From the NCBI RefSeq assembly GCF_030704685.1, contig NZ_JAUZDX010000002.1, positions 248,001 through 312,000 of the forward strand: a DNA stretch of 64,000 nt, given 5' to 3'. The notes under the pieces were generated by a model. It was not told the DNA's origin, searched no databases, and saw only the letters and a program-made list of their open reading frames with translations. Within the stretch, counting starts at the first letter, position 1. The number at the start of each line of letters is the position of its first letter. This document shows, one piece after another, positions 1 to 9,797 of this stretch. A program made the translations under genes and the position numbers. This DNA comes from Acidovorax sp. A1169. GTDB lineage: Bacteria > Pseudomonadota > Gammaproteobacteria > Burkholderiales > Burkholderiaceae_C.

Positions 1-232
1 CTGTGACATTCTCATGCCCAAGCTCGACGGGTACCAGACCTGCGCGATCATCAAGCGCAATGCCCGATTCGCAGATACCCCGGTGGTGATGCTGTCCTCC
101 AAGGACGGCGTGTTCGACAAGGCGCGCGGGCGCATGGTCGGCTGCCAGGAATATCTCACCAAACCGTTTACCAAAGACCAGTTGCTGCAGGCCGTGCAGC
201 AATTTGGCAATGCCCAACAAGGAGCGATGTAA
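1..232 (+). CDS. pilG: PilG-like response regulator, 3' part
   Basis: C-terminal part of a single-domain CheY-type receiver; the 5' end lies outside the window. Reading begins in frame at base 2 with CDILMPKLDG, so the phospho-acceptor aspartate is codon 5-7. The conserved lysine follows in YLTKPFTKDQ. The context (pilH, pilI, pilJ, chpA downstream) makes this PilG, the regulator that the ChpA kinase phosphorylates to promote pilus extension and twitching. Its TAA stop overlaps the pilH ATG by one base (TAATG), which indicates translational coupling. No output domain follows the receiver. The family assignment is firm; the PilG name rests on gene order. Confidence 0.9.
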   Translation, partial: CDILMPKLDGYQTCAIIKRNARFADTPVVMLSSKDGVFDKARGRMVGCQEYLTKPFTKDQLLQAVQQFGNAQQGAM

Positions 233-597
233 TGCCCATCCAGAAAGTTCTGGTCGTCGACGATTCGAAGACCGAGTTGATGTTTTTGACCGACCTGCTG
301 CAGAAAAAAGGCATGCAGGTGCGCACGGCCGAGAACGCCGAAGAAGCCTTCCGCCGCCTGGCCGAAGACAAGCCCGACCTGATCCTCATGGATGTGGTGA
401 TGCCCGGACAGAACGGTTTTCAGCTCACGCGTGCGATCACCCGTGATCCGCTGTACGCCGATGTGCCCATCATCATGTGCACCAGCAAGAACCAGGAGAC
501 CGACCGGGTCTGGGGTATGCGCCAGGGCGCGCGCGGCTATATCACCAAGCCGGTGGATCCCGCCGAGCTGCAGGCCAAGATTGACGCGCTGAACTGA
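232..597 (+). CDS. pilH: PilH response regulator
   Basis: 121-residue stand-alone receiver domain. The acidic pair is D10/D11 (VLVVDDSKTE), the phospho-acceptor is D54 in LMDVVMPGQNG, and the conserved lysine lies in YITKPVDP. No DNA-binding or enzymatic output domain is present, as expected for PilH, the second Chp-pathway response regulator (in Pseudomonas it opposes or dampens PilG output and acts on pilus retraction). The start ATG overlaps the pilG stop. The gene lies in one polycistron with pilG, pilI, pilJ and chpA. The family is certain from the motifs, the name from synteny. Confidence 0.93.
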   Translation: MPIQKVLVVDDSKTELMFLTDLLQKKGMQVRTAENAEEAFRRLAEDKPDLILMDVVMPGQNGFQLTRAITRDPLYADVPIIMCTSKNQETDRVWGMRQGARGYITKPVDPAELQAKIDALN

Positions 598-612
598 GGC
601 AGCGGCGCGTTC

Positions 613-1140
613 ATGGCCAACCGCGAAGCCCTCCGCGAGCTACAAGTCCGACTGGCCAGCCGTCTTCAGGCCGCCAGGACGGAAGGCTTGTCCGTATCGT
701 CCTGGCTGGCTGTCGAGACAGCAGGACAGTACTACCTTCTACCTCTCGCCCAGTCGGGCGAGATTTTTCCTTGGGTCACCGTCCAGCCTGTGCCGTACAC
801 GCAAAGCTGGTTCCTCGGTGTCGCCAACCTGCGCGGCGGCCTGGTCGGTGTTGCCGATCTCGCCGGCATGCTGGGCACCACGGTCACGCGCACCGAGCAG
901 GCGCTGTCCGAGTCCAGCCTGCTGGCGTTCAATGCCGTGCTCGAAGTGAATGCCGCCTTGCTGGTGGACCGGCTGGCTGGCCTGCGCGGCACGGAGTCCT
1001 TCGTGTCCTCCGAGCCTCCCGCACCCGAATCTCCCGCATTCTTCGGCACCACCTACATCGATGCAGGTGGTGCGCGCTGGCAGGAGCTCAATTTGCAGAT
1101 CCTGTCCCAACATCCCGCTTTCCTGAGCATCAGTGCTTGA
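613..1140 (+). CDS. pilI: PilI, CheW-like adaptor
   Basis: 175-residue CheW-domain protein that should bridge the receptor PilJ and the kinase ChpA at the membrane-associated array. The CheW signature GVANLRGGLVGVADL lies near residues 69-83, and the domain occupies residues 30-170. There is no catalytic residue to look for in this family. It sits 15 bases after pilH and 21 bases before pilJ, inside the Chp operon. The N-terminal 25 residues form a charged helix. No strong Shine-Dalgarno sequence precedes the ATG, so translation may depend on coupling to upstream genes. Confidence 0.9.
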   Translation: MANREALRELQVRLASRLQAARTEGLSVSSWLAVETAGQYYLLPLAQSGEIFPWVTVQPVPYTQSWFLGVANLRGGLVGVADLAGMLGTTVTRTEQALSESSLLAFNAVLEVNAALLVDRLAGLRGTESFVSSEPPAPESPAFFGTTYIDAGGARWQELNLQILSQHPAFLSISA

Positions 1141-1161
1141 GTTTTTCTGTAAGGCTGCACC

Positions 1162-3447
1162 ATGTCCGTCGTCAATCAATTTGGAAAACTGTTCAACCGG
1201 AAACCCGGCACGCCGAACGCCGCAGCGGGCCACGCCGCGGCCGATGACGGCCAGGATCTGATGGGGACCGGTTCGCTCGAGGCAGCGGCGCTGCGCGAGT
1301 ACCAGAGCGATGCCATGAACAGCGTGCAGGGGGATCCCGGCGGCTATGCCCCCGAACTCACCGAACCCGATAGCGACGAAGACCTGATCTCCCTGCCGGT
1401 GCTGGGTACGTCCACGGCGGCCGGCCACCAGCGCCGCCTGCTGGCCTTGCTGGCCATTGGTGTGGTGGTGCTGGGTGCAATCGCCTTCTGGGTGCTGCAG
1501 CAGGCAGACCGTTCCGCACAGCAGCTCGCCGCTACCGGCCAGTCCCTGATGCAGTCGCAGCGCCTGGCCAAATCGGTGTCGCAGGCCCTGGTGGGTAGCC
1601 CCCAGGCCTTCCCCGACGTGGTGGAAAGCTCGGGCGTGCTGGCGCGCAACGTACGCGCCCTGACCGCTGGCGACAACGAGCTCGGCGTGCAATCGCTGGG
1701 CGAGCCCTACAAGCCCGATCTGGACGCCGTGACGCCGCTGATGGAGCGCGCTGAGCGCAACGCCGGCGTGGTGATGGGCCAGCAAAAGATCCTGACCCAG
1801 GTGGGTGACGCTCTGCGCACCATCAACCGCCAGTCGTCCGACCTGCTGGAAATCGCCGAAACGGTGTCCTCGCTCAAGCTGCAGCAGAACGCCCCCGCCG
1901 CCGAGATCTCGGCCGCCGGCCAGCTGGTGATGTTGACCCAGCGCATCGGCAAGTCCGCCAATGAATTCCAGACCATGGAAGGCGTGAGCCCGGAAGCCGT
2001 GTTCCTGCTGGGCAAGGACTTGAACTCCTTCAAGGAAATCGCACAGGGCCTGCTGGACGGCAGCCCCGAACTGCGCCTGTCCGCCACCAAGGACGGCCAG
2101 ACCCGCGAACAGCTCGATGCCCTCGTGAAGCTGTACGAGCAGACCCGCACGCAGGCCAGTGCCATCCTGGGCAACCTGCAGGGCCTGGTGTCGGCCCGTG
2201 AAGCGCAGTCCGCCATCATTGCCGACAGCGAACCGCTGCGCCGCCAACTGGAAAACCTGCAGGGCAAGCTGTCCGCACAGACCGGCCTGGGTGCCGGGCA
2301 GATCGGTGCCCTTGCCCTCGCGGGCCTGTTCGTGCTGCTGTGCGGTATCGGCATTTCGCGCGTCCAGCTGCTGGACAGCCGCGGCCGCCAGACGGCTGCC
2401 GAATCGCAGCAAAAGGACGCCAAGCGCCAGGAGCAGGAAGCCAAGCGCGTCAACGACGCCAACCAGGCCGCCATTTTGCGTCTGATGAACGAACTGCAGT
2501 CGGTCGCTGAAGGTGACCTGACCCAGGAAGCCACCGTGACCGAAGACATCACCGGCGCCATCGCCGACTCGGTGAACTACACGGTGGAAGAACTGCGCCA
2601 GCTGGTGGGCAGCGTGCAGAACACGGCGACCCGCGTGGCACAGACGACGGCCCAGGTGGACAGCACCTCGACCGAACTGCTCGCCGCCTCGACCGAGCAG
2701 CTGCGTGAAATTCGCGAAACCGGCCGCTCGGTGCTGGACATGGCGACCCGAATCAACGAAGTGTCCACCCAGGCGCAAGAGTCCGCCACGGTGGCCCGCC
2801 AATCGCTGCAAGCCGCTGACTCCGGTCTGCAGGCCGTGCAGAACGCCATCGGCGGTATGAACTCCATCCGCGACCAGATCCAGGACACCTCCAAGCGCAT
2901 CAAGCGCCTGGGCGAATCGTCGCAGGAGATCGGTGAAATCACCGAGCTGATTTCCGACATTACCGAGCAGACGAACGTGCTGGCACTGAACGCCGCCATC
3001 CAGGCTGCATCCGCCGGTGAAGCCGGCCGAGGCTTCTCGGTGGTGGCCGAAGAAGTGCAGCGACTGGCTGAACGCTCCGCCGATGCCACGCGCCAGATTT
3101 CGGCGCTGGTGAAGGCCATTCAGACCGACACCCAGGATGCCGTGGCCGCTATGGAGCGCTCCACGCAGGGTGTGGTGGAAGGGGCCCGACTGTCCGACAG
3201 CGCCGGTACCGCACTGACCGAAATTGACCGCGTGTCGCGCCGCCTGGCCGACCTGATTGAACAGATCTCGTCCTCGACCTCCCGTGAAGCCGTTCTGGCC
3301 AACGAAGTGGCCGACAACATCCAGCACATTTTTGCCGTGACGGAACAGACCGGTGAAGGTACCCGCACGACGGCCCAGCAGGTGCGCGAACTCTCGCACA
3401 TGGCCGAAGAATTGCGCCAGTCTGTCGCCCGTTTCAAGATCGCTTAA
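1162..3447 (+). CDS. pilJ: PilJ, type IV pilus methyl-accepting receptor
   Basis: 761-residue chemoreceptor. A long cytoplasmic N-terminus (about 90 residues) precedes TM1 (about 92-113, LLALLAIGVVVLGAIAFWVL). A periplasmic PilJ-type sensor module follows, then TM2 (about 381-401) and a HAMP-like linker. The kinase-control hairpin tip falls around residues 594-650 and includes EQTNVLALNAAIQAASAGEA and RGFSVVAEEVQRLAE. In Pseudomonas PilJ senses pilin or surface contact and controls ChpA. The unusually long N-terminal cytoplasmic tail, rich in acidic residues (PELTEPDSDEDLISLP), is the odd part. It is co-transcribed with pilI upstream and chpA downstream. Confidence 0.93.
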   Translation: MSVVNQFGKLFNRKPGTPNAAAGHAAADDGQDLMGTGSLEAAALREYQSDAMNSVQGDPGGYAPELTEPDSDEDLISLPVLGTSTAAGHQRRLLALLAIGVVVLGAIAFWVLQQADRSAQQLAATGQSLMQSQRLAKSVSQALVGSPQAFPDVVESSGVLARNVRALTAGDNELGVQSLGEPYKPDLDAVTPLMERAERNAGVVMGQQKILTQVGDALRTINRQSSDLLEIAETVSSLKLQQNAPAAEISAAGQLVMLTQRIGKSANEFQTMEGVSPEAVFLLGKDLNSFKEIAQGLLDGSPELRLSATKDGQTREQLDALVKLYEQTRTQASAILGNLQGLVSAREAQSAIIADSEPLRRQLENLQGKLSAQTGLGAGQIGALALAGLFVLLCGIGISRVQLLDSRGRQTAAESQQKDAKRQEQEAKRVNDANQAAILRLMNELQSVAEGDLTQEATVTEDITGAIADSVNYTVEELRQLVGSVQNTATRVAQTTAQVDSTSTELLAASTEQLREIRETGRSVLDMATRINEVSTQAQESATVARQSLQAADSGLQAVQNAIGGMNSIRDQIQDTSKRIKRLGESSQEIGEITELISDITEQTNVLALNAAIQAASAGEAGRGFSVVAEEVQRLAERSADATRQISALVKAIQTDTQDAVAAMERSTQGVVEGARLSDSAGTALTEIDRVSRRLADLIEQISSSTSREAVLANEVADNIQHIFAVTEQTGEGTRTTAQQVRELSHMAEELRQSVARFKIA

Positions 3448-3498
3448 GGCGATCCGTAGTCATCAACCAGCTGGCTCATTGCAGCCGGGGACGAACCC

Positions 3499-6400
3499 AT
3501 GCCATCTATTGATGTCAAAAATGCACCGGCCGCAGACTGGACCCAGGGAGAGCAGGACCTGGGTCCTTTGGCTTGGGTGCTCGACGAACTGCGCAAATCC
3601 CTGGGGGGCGCTGTCAAGTCGATGCGCCGCTTTGTGCGCGACGTGGAAACAGCGACCGAGTCGGACCTTGCGGCGCTCGACGCCGGCGCCTTGCGCATTG
3701 CAAGGCAGCAACTGCACCAGGCCAGCGGCGCGCTGGAAATGGTCGGCATGGGGCCACCGGCGCTCGTGCTGCGGGCCATGGAGGCCGCCGTGCAGCGCTT
3801 TGTGCAACGCCCTGAGCTGTGCACCGATGAGGCCACCAGCACCATCGAAAAAGCTAGCTTCGGCCTGATCGAATACCTGGAAAGCGTGCTGTCCGGCAAG
3901 TCCGTCTCGCCCGTCGCCCTGTTTCCCCAGTACCGTGAAGCCCAGGCCCTGGCCGGAGCCGAGCGCGTGCACCCCGCAGACCTGTGGCCTGTGGAGCGGC
4001 GTTTCCGCGAACCGGAAGTCACCATCCCTGCGGAACCCCTGCCCTATGGCCCGCAGGCGCGGGCGCACCTGGACGCGGCGGTGCTGCGCATCGTCAAGAC
4101 GGGCGACCTCAAGGCCGCCCGCAGCATGTACGAAACCTGCCTGGGCCTGGTTGCGGCCCAGTCGGACCGCCAGTCGCGCGCGTTCTGGAAGATCTGCGCT
4201 GCCTTCTTCGAAGCCTTTGCCGGCGGCCTGCTGCCAGCGGACGTGTATGCGAAGCGCGTGGCTTCCCGCGTGCTCATGCAGTACGCCACCCTGGCCAAGG
4301 GCGACAACACCATTGCCGACCGCCTGGTGCAGGACCTGCTGTTCTTTTGCTCGCAGACCACGGTGCCTGCGGGCGCAGAGGCCAAGTTCCCCGCGCTGAT
4401 GACCGTGCGCCATGCCTTCAGCCTGGACCGCTTCAAGCCGGTGGACTACGACACCGCGCGCTTTGGCCGTTTCGACCCTGCCGTGCTGGCCCAGGCCCGC
4501 AAGCGCATTGCCGCCGCCACCGAAACCTGGTCGGCCCTGGCCGGCGGCGACCGCAACAAGATCAAGCCCGCTGCCGACCAGTTCAGCCTGGTCTGCGATT
4601 CGCTGCGCAAGCTCAGCCCTGGCAGCGAGAAGCTGGCCACGGCGCTCACGCACGTGATGGACACCACCACCAAGTCCGGCGAGCCGCCATCGGCCGCTCT
4701 GGCCATGGAAGTGGCCACCTCGGTGCTGTACCTGCAGGCTGCGTTCGAAGAGCTCGATGCGGCCGAAGACCAGATGGCCGTGCGCGCCGCCCGCCTGTCC
4801 GAGCGGCTCGAAGCCGTGGGCTCCGGCGCCGAACCCGAGCCGCTGGAAGGCTGGATGGAAGAGCTGTACCGCCGTGTCAGCGACAACCAGACCATGGGCA
4901 GCGTGGTGGACGAACTGCGCGCCACCCTGGCCGAGGCTGAAAAGTCGCTGGACCTGTTCTTCCGCAACCCCAAGGACGCCACGGTGCTGGCGCCGGTGCC
5001 CGGGCACATGGCGCAGATGCGCGGCGTGCTGTCCGTGCTCGGCCTGGACCAGGCCTCGCTGGCCGTGGTGCGCATGCGCGACACCGTGGACCGCCTGCTC
5101 ATCAACGACATCCCCGAGGAAGAGCGCCAGCCCGTCTTCGAGAAGCTGGGCAGCAGCATGGGGGCCCTTGGCTTCCTGATCGACATGCTCAGCTACCAGC
5201 GCGCCATGGCGCGCAAGCTCTTCGTCTATGACGAGGAACTGGGTGAGTTGCGCATTCTCACGGGCCGCACGCGCGCCCGCGTCAGCGACACCCAGGAAGT
5301 CACGCCCGCCAAGCTCGAAGAGCGCGCCGCCATTCCGCTGCCCGATGTGGTTCCGCGCTTCCCGGTCGAAGAGCCCGAAAGTGCCCCCACCGACTTCTCG
5401 CCCCTGCCCGGCGAATTTGCCGAGCCCGCGCCCGCCCCGGCGCCGGTCGAGCAACTGGCTCCCGAGATCGGCTTCGGCCACCTGGGTGCTGCGCCTGCAT
5501 CACCTGTGGCACCCGTGCCAGCCCCGGCGCCAGCCGCCTTGCCGGCACCCGTGGTGCGCCCCCCGGTGGACGTCGAAGACGAACTGCTCGAAATCTTCCT
5601 GGAGGAAGCGCGCGAAGTCGTCACCACCGGCCTGGCAGCCATCGCCACCCTGCGCAATGAGCCGGGTGAACTGAGCGAGCAGACCACGCTGCGCCGTGCC
5701 TTCCACACCTTGAAGGGCAGCTCGCGCATGGTGGGCCTCAACGACTTCGGCGAAGCCGCCTGGTCGATGGAGCAAGTGCTCAACGCCTGGCTGGCCGAGC
5801 AAAAGCCCATGCACGCGCCGTTGCTGCAGCTGTCCACCGATACGCTGCACGCCTTTGGCGACTGGGCCGACAGCCTGGCCTCGGGCAATCCGACCCATTG
5901 GCAACCCGAGGCCTTCCGCAAGGCCGCAGAGGCCATGCGCCAGGATGGCACCTTGCTGCCATTGACGGGCGGCGCTGCCGAGGTCGCCTCCCTGATCGAG
6001 GTGCCTGCCGACAACACCGTGGCCGAAGTACCCGTCGAGCTGCCTGATGCCGCGCCCCAGCCGGTGGAAGACTTCGTGCCTGTGCCGGAACTGGTCGATG
6101 TCCCCTTCACCCTGGAGCCAGCGCCTGAAGCCTTGCCGCACGAAGACGAAGAAATCGTCCACGCCGACTTCGTTTCCACCGAAGTCCCTGAAGACGCCGT
6201 CGAGCCCGAGATCATCGCGCTTGAGGCGCCCAAGGAAGTGCCCGACACCAGCTCCACGGTCACCGAGGAGATTGACTTCGCGGTGTTCGCCGAAGCCGTC
6301 GCGCAGGTGCCCGACAGCATCGACGCACCGGCCGCCATCGAGCCTCCCGTTGTGGTCGAGCCAGTCGCCGCCACCGTGGTGGACTTCGATCTGCCGCTGC

Positions 6401-9400
6401 TCGATGCCTTCGAGATGGCCGCTGAGCCCGCTCCTGCACCCGTGCCCGAGCCGGTGGTGCAGGCCGTGTTCGACACCCCGTTCGAATTCGCGCTCGACGA
6501 CCAGTTGCTGGAAGCCGGCGCCCCCGCACAGCCCGAGGCCGTGCCGGAGCCCGAAGCCGTTCTGGAGTTTGTCCCAGAGCCTGAACTGCAGGCCCCGGCC
6601 GTGGTGGCCGAGCCCGCCCAGCCTGTTGAAGCGGTGCTGGAGCCCGTCCTCGATGTGCTGCCAGAAACCCCGGCAGCCCCCGTGGCACCGGTCGCTGCGC
6701 CCGTGGCCGAAGAGGCTTCCTTCGACGAGGCTGTCAAGATCATCGAGACGCTGCGCATCGGCATCCCGCTGTACAACGTCTACCTGAACGAAGCCGATGA
6801 ATGGTCGCGCCGCCTCGTCACCTGCCTGCAGGAATGGTCGCTGGAGCTGCACGAACCCCTGCCGGACACGGCCGTGGCCCTCGCGCATTCACTGGCGGGC
6901 AGCTCTGCCACGGTGGGCTTCAATGCGCTGTCCGAAATGGCGCGCGTGCTTGAGCATGCGCTGCAGCATGTACAGCTGCAGACGCGCGGCTCCGAAGAAC
7001 AGGCCCGTGTCTTCATGGATGCGGCGGAAGACATCCGCCGCCTGTTGCACCAGTTTGCTGCCGGGTTCCTCAAGGAGCCCAGCCAGGAAGTGCTGGAAGC
7101 GCTGCGCCAGATCCTGCAGACGGAGGTCGACAACACCCTGACGCCGATCGAGGATGAGCTCGACGATGAGCCAGTCCTGGATGCGGAAGCAGAAGCAGAA
7201 GCAGAAGCAGAAGCAGAAGCAGAGGACGCTGCTGCGGCAGCGCTGGCAGCGGCTGAGGTGGCTCCCGCCCTTCCCGTTGTCCCCACCGGGCATGTGGCAC
7301 CCGCGCTGTCGCCGGTGGTGCACGACAGCGACCACGACCAGGATGTGGACGATGCCATCGCGCGTGCGGTGGCGCTGTCGTCCGACCTTGACGATGACAT
7401 TGACGTCATCGACGTGATCGACCCCGACCTCTTCCCGATCTTCGAAGAAGAAGCCCAGGAACTGCTGCCCCAGTTGGGCGGCGCCCTGCGCCAATGGGCC
7501 TCGCGCCCCGACAACCTGGGCGCCCGCAGCGAAGTGCTGCGCGCACTGCACACGCTCAAGGGCAGCTCGCGCCTGGCCGGTGCCATGCGCCTGGGCGAAA
7601 TGGCCCACCGCCTGGAGTCCGCCATCGAGCAGCTTGATGTGGACACCGTCACCAGCGCCGAGATCGAGCCGCTGCAAGCCAGCTTTGACGGCCTGCAGGC
7701 CAATTTCGCGGCCTTGAGCGCCATTGGCAGCCAGGGCCCTGCCGATGCGGTCGTCACGCTGCCGGTGGCTACCCAAGCGCCAGCCGCTGCAGCTGCACAG
7801 CCTGCCGCCGCTGCGGCAACGGTAGCCAGCACCCCGGAACAACGGCCTGCCGCTGCCGCCGTGGCGCCAGCCGCTCGCCTGGCAGGTCCGTCGCAACTGG
7901 CACCGCTGCGTGTCGCGGCCAACCAGTCGGTGCGCGTGCGCGCCCAGCTGCTGGACCGCCTGGTCAACCAGGCGGGCGAGGTGATGATCAGTCGCTCGCG
8001 GCTGGACGTGCGCCTGTCGCAGTTCCGCTCCTCGCTGACCGACCTGTCGGGCAACCTGGACCGCCTGCGCCTGCAGCTGCGCGACATCGAAGTGCAGGCC
8101 GAATCGCAGATGCAGTCGCGCCTGGCGCTGTCCAAGGATTCGGCCGCCGGCTTCGATCCGCTGGAGTTCGACCGCTTCACCCGCGTGCAGGAGCTGACCC
8201 GCATGATGGCCGAGTCCGTCAACGACGTGGCCACCGTGCAGCGCAACCTGCAGCGCACCATGGAAGGCGCCGAAGACGACCTGATCGCCCAGGGCCGCCA
8301 GGCGCGTGAGCTGCAGCGCGATCTGCTGCGCACCCGCATGGTGGAGTTCGAGGGCATCGCCGAACGCCTGTACGCCGTGGTGCGTCAGGCGTCCAAGGAA
8401 ACCGGCAAGCAGATCAAGCTGGACATCACCGGCGGCTCCATTGAAATGGACCGCGGCGTGCTGGATCGCATGACCCCCGCCTTCGAGCACTTGCTGCGCA
8501 ACTGCGTGGCCCACGGTATCGAGAACCCCGAAGCCCGCGTGGCCGCGGGCAAGCCGGCCTCGGGCACCATCACGGTGGACCTGCACCACGAAGGCAACGA
8601 CGTGTCGGTGGAGTTCCGCGACGACGGCGCCGGCCTGAACCTGCCGCGCATCCGCGAAAAGGCCATTGCCCAGGGGCTCATCGAGCCGGGCCTGGACCTG
8701 AGCGATGCCGACGCCGCCAACCTGATCTTCACGCCCGGTTTCAGTACCGCCAGCGAAGTCACGGGCCTGGCTGGCCGGGGCATCGGCATGGACGTGGTCC
8801 GCTCCGAAATCAACGCCCTGGGTGGCCGCATCGAGACCACGACCGAGACCGGCAAGGGCGCTGCCTTCCGCATGGTCCTGCCCCTGACCACGGCGGTCAC
8901 GCAGGTGGTGATGCTGCGGGCCGGCGACCTGTCCATCGGGGTGCCTGCCAACGTGGTTGAAATCGTGCGCCGCACCTCGGTGGCCGATCTGCAGGAGGCT
9001 TACAAGGCGGGCTATTTCGACGACGGTACTGAGCGTGTGCCCTTTTTCTGGGCCGGCGCCTTGCTGCAGGCCTCGGCACGCAGCCACGACTCTGTCGGCA
9101 AGACCCGCCCCGTGGTGGTCTTCCGAAGCGCCTCGCAGCGCATTGCCATGCACGTGGACGAAGTGCTGGGCAACCAGGAAGTGGTGGTGAAGAACCTCGG
9201 GCCGCAGCTGTCGCGCCTGCCTGGCCTGGCCGGCATGTCCGTGCTGGCCTCGGGGGCCGTGGTGCTGATCTACAACCCGGTGGCCCTGTCCACCGTGTAC
9301 GGCGACCAGGTGCGTGCCGCCAGCGAAAACCTGCCCATGGTCACCGACCGGGTGGATGCCAACGGTGCCACCGCAGCATCGCTGCCGTCGGGCATCAGCC

Positions 9401-9786
9401 AGGTGCCGCTGATCCTGGTGGTGGACGATTCCATCACCGTGCGCCGCGTCACGCAGCGCCTGCTGCAGCGCGAAGGTTACCGCGTGGCCCTGGCCGCCGA
9501 TGGCCTGCAAGCGCTGGAACGCCTGCAGGACGAGCGCCCGACGGTGGTGCTGTCGGACATCGAAATGCCCCGCATGGACGGGTTCGATCTGGCGCGCAAC
9601 ATCCGCGCCGACGGTGCCCTGCGCGACCTGCCCATCATCATGATCACCTCGCGGATTGCCGAGAAGCACCGCGAGCATGCGATGGAGCTCGGGGTGAACC
9701 ACTACCTGGGCAAACCTTACTCGGACGAAGAGCTGCTCAGCCTGATTCAGCACTACGCCCGCATCGCCGCTGCCGCAGAGGCCTGA
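3499..9786 (+). CDS. chpA: ChpA/PilL hybrid kinase with multiple HPt domains and C-terminal receiver
   Basis: 2095-residue CheA-type hybrid kinase, the hub of the twitching chemosensory system. The first 600 residues are helical without a clear phospho-site. HPt-like modules follow at H736 (FHTLKGSSRMVG), H1130 (AHSLAGSSATVG, lacking the usual lysine) and H1351 (LHTLKGSSRLAG). Pro/Ala/Glu-rich linkers (about 620-690, 820-1075, 1180-1260, 1415-1460) separate the modules. Next come the dimerisation helices, an HATPase core (N-box around N1668 in LLRNCVAHGIENP, then RDDGAGLN and GRGIGMDVV), a CheW-like domain, and a receiver with phospho-acceptor D2020 (LSDIEMPRMDG). No methyltransferase or methylesterase gene follows it, unlike the Pseudomonas chp cluster. 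Confidence 0.93.
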   Translation: MPSIDVKNAPAADWTQGEQDLGPLAWVLDELRKSLGGAVKSMRRFVRDVETATESDLAALDAGALRIARQQLHQASGALEMVGMGPPALVLRAMEAAVQRFVQRPELCTDEATSTIEKASFGLIEYLESVLSGKSVSPVALFPQYREAQALAGAERVHPADLWPVERRFREPEVTIPAEPLPYGPQARAHLDAAVLRIVKTGDLKAARSMYETCLGLVAAQSDRQSRAFWKICAAFFEAFAGGLLPADVYAKRVASRVLMQYATLAKGDNTIADRLVQDLLFFCSQTTVPAGAEAKFPALMTVRHAFSLDRFKPVDYDTARFGRFDPAVLAQARKRIAAATETWSALAGGDRNKIKPAADQFSLVCDSLRKLSPGSEKLATALTHVMDTTTKSGEPPSAALAMEVATSVLYLQAAFEELDAAEDQMAVRAARLSERLEAVGSGAEPEPLEGWMEELYRRVSDNQTMGSVVDELRATLAEAEKSLDLFFRNPKDATVLAPVPGHMAQMRGVLSVLGLDQASLAVVRMRDTVDRLLINDIPEEERQPVFEKLGSSMGALGFLIDMLSYQRAMARKLFVYDEELGELRILTGRTRARVSDTQEVTPAKLEERAAIPLPDVVPRFPVEEPESAPTDFSPLPGEFAEPAPAPAPVEQLAPEIGFGHLGAAPASPVAPVPAPAPAALPAPVVRPPVDVEDELLEIFLEEAREVVTTGLAAIATLRNEPGELSEQTTLRRAFHTLKGSSRMVGLNDFGEAAWSMEQVLNAWLAEQKPMHAPLLQLSTDTLHAFGDWADSLASGNPTHWQPEAFRKAAEAMRQDGTLLPLTGGAAEVASLIEVPADNTVAEVPVELPDAAPQPVEDFVPVPELVDVPFTLEPAPEALPHEDEEIVHADFVSTEVPEDAVEPEIIALEAPKEVPDTSSTVTEEIDFAVFAEAVAQVPDSIDAPAAIEPPVVVEPVAATVVDFDLPLLDAFEMAAEPAPAPVPEPVVQAVFDTPFEFALDDQLLEAGAPAQPEAVPEPEAVLEFVPEPELQAPAVVAEPAQPVEAVLEPVLDVLPETPAAPVAPVAAPVAEEASFDEAVKIIETLRIGIPLYNVYLNEADEWSRRLVTCLQEWSLELHEPLPDTAVALAHSLAGSSATVGFNALSEMARVLEHALQHVQLQTRGSEEQARVFMDAAEDIRRLLHQFAAGFLKEPSQEVLEALRQILQTEVDNTLTPIEDELDDEPVLDAEAEAEAEAEAEAEDAAAAALAAAEVAPALPVVPTGHVAPALSPVVHDSDHDQDVDDAIARAVALSSDLDDDIDVIDVIDPDLFPIFEEEAQELLPQLGGALRQWASRPDNLGARSEVLRALHTLKGSSRLAGAMRLGEMAHRLESAIEQLDVDTVTSAEIEPLQASFDGLQANFAALSAIGSQGPADAVVTLPVATQAPAAAAAQPAAAAATVASTPEQRPAAAAVAPAARLAGPSQLAPLRVAANQSVRVRAQLLDRLVNQAGEVMISRSRLDVRLSQFRSSLTDLSGNLDRLRLQLRDIEVQAESQMQSRLALSKDSAAGFDPLEFDRFTRVQELTRMMAESVNDVATVQRNLQRTMEGAEDDLIAQGRQARELQRDLLRTRMVEFEGIAERLYAVVRQASKETGKQIKLDITGGSIEMDRGVLDRMTPAFEHLLRNCVAHGIENPEARVAAGKPASGTITVDLHHEGNDVSVEFRDDGAGLNLPRIREKAIAQGLIEPGLDLSDADAANLIFTPGFSTASEVTGLAGRGIGMDVVRSEINALGGRIETTTETGKGAAFRMVLPLTTAVTQVVMLRAGDLSIGVPANVVEIVRRTSVADLQEAYKAGYFDDGTERVPFFWAGALLQASARSHDSVGKTRPVVVFRSASQRIAMHVDEVLGNQEVVVKNLGPQLSRLPGLAGMSVLASGAVVLIYNPVALSTVYGDQVRAASENLPMVTDRVDANGATAASLPSGISQVPLILVVDDSITVRRVTQRLLQREGYRVALAADGLQALERLQDERPTVVLSDIEMPRMDGFDLARNIRADGALRDLPIIMITSRIAEKHREHAMELGVNHYLGKPYSDEELLSLIQHYARIAAAAEA
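7183..7224 (+). repeat. GCAGAA hexanucleotide tandem repeat inside chpA
   Basis: Seven consecutive hexamers (gcggaa, five perfect gcagaa at 7189-7218, then gcagag) encode an Ala-Glu dipeptide run in the linker before the third HPt-type domain. The unit length is a multiple of three, so copy changes would alter linker length without a frameshift. Confidence 0.9.
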
Positions 9787-9797
9787 CAAACCACCCG

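Noticed and set aside
739..3399. 886-codon open frame on the minus strand opposite pilI and pilJ
   Set aside because: High-GC shadow of pilJ: His/Gly/Arg/Leu-rich low-complexity translation, no recognisable domain, fully covered by genes with clear motifs.
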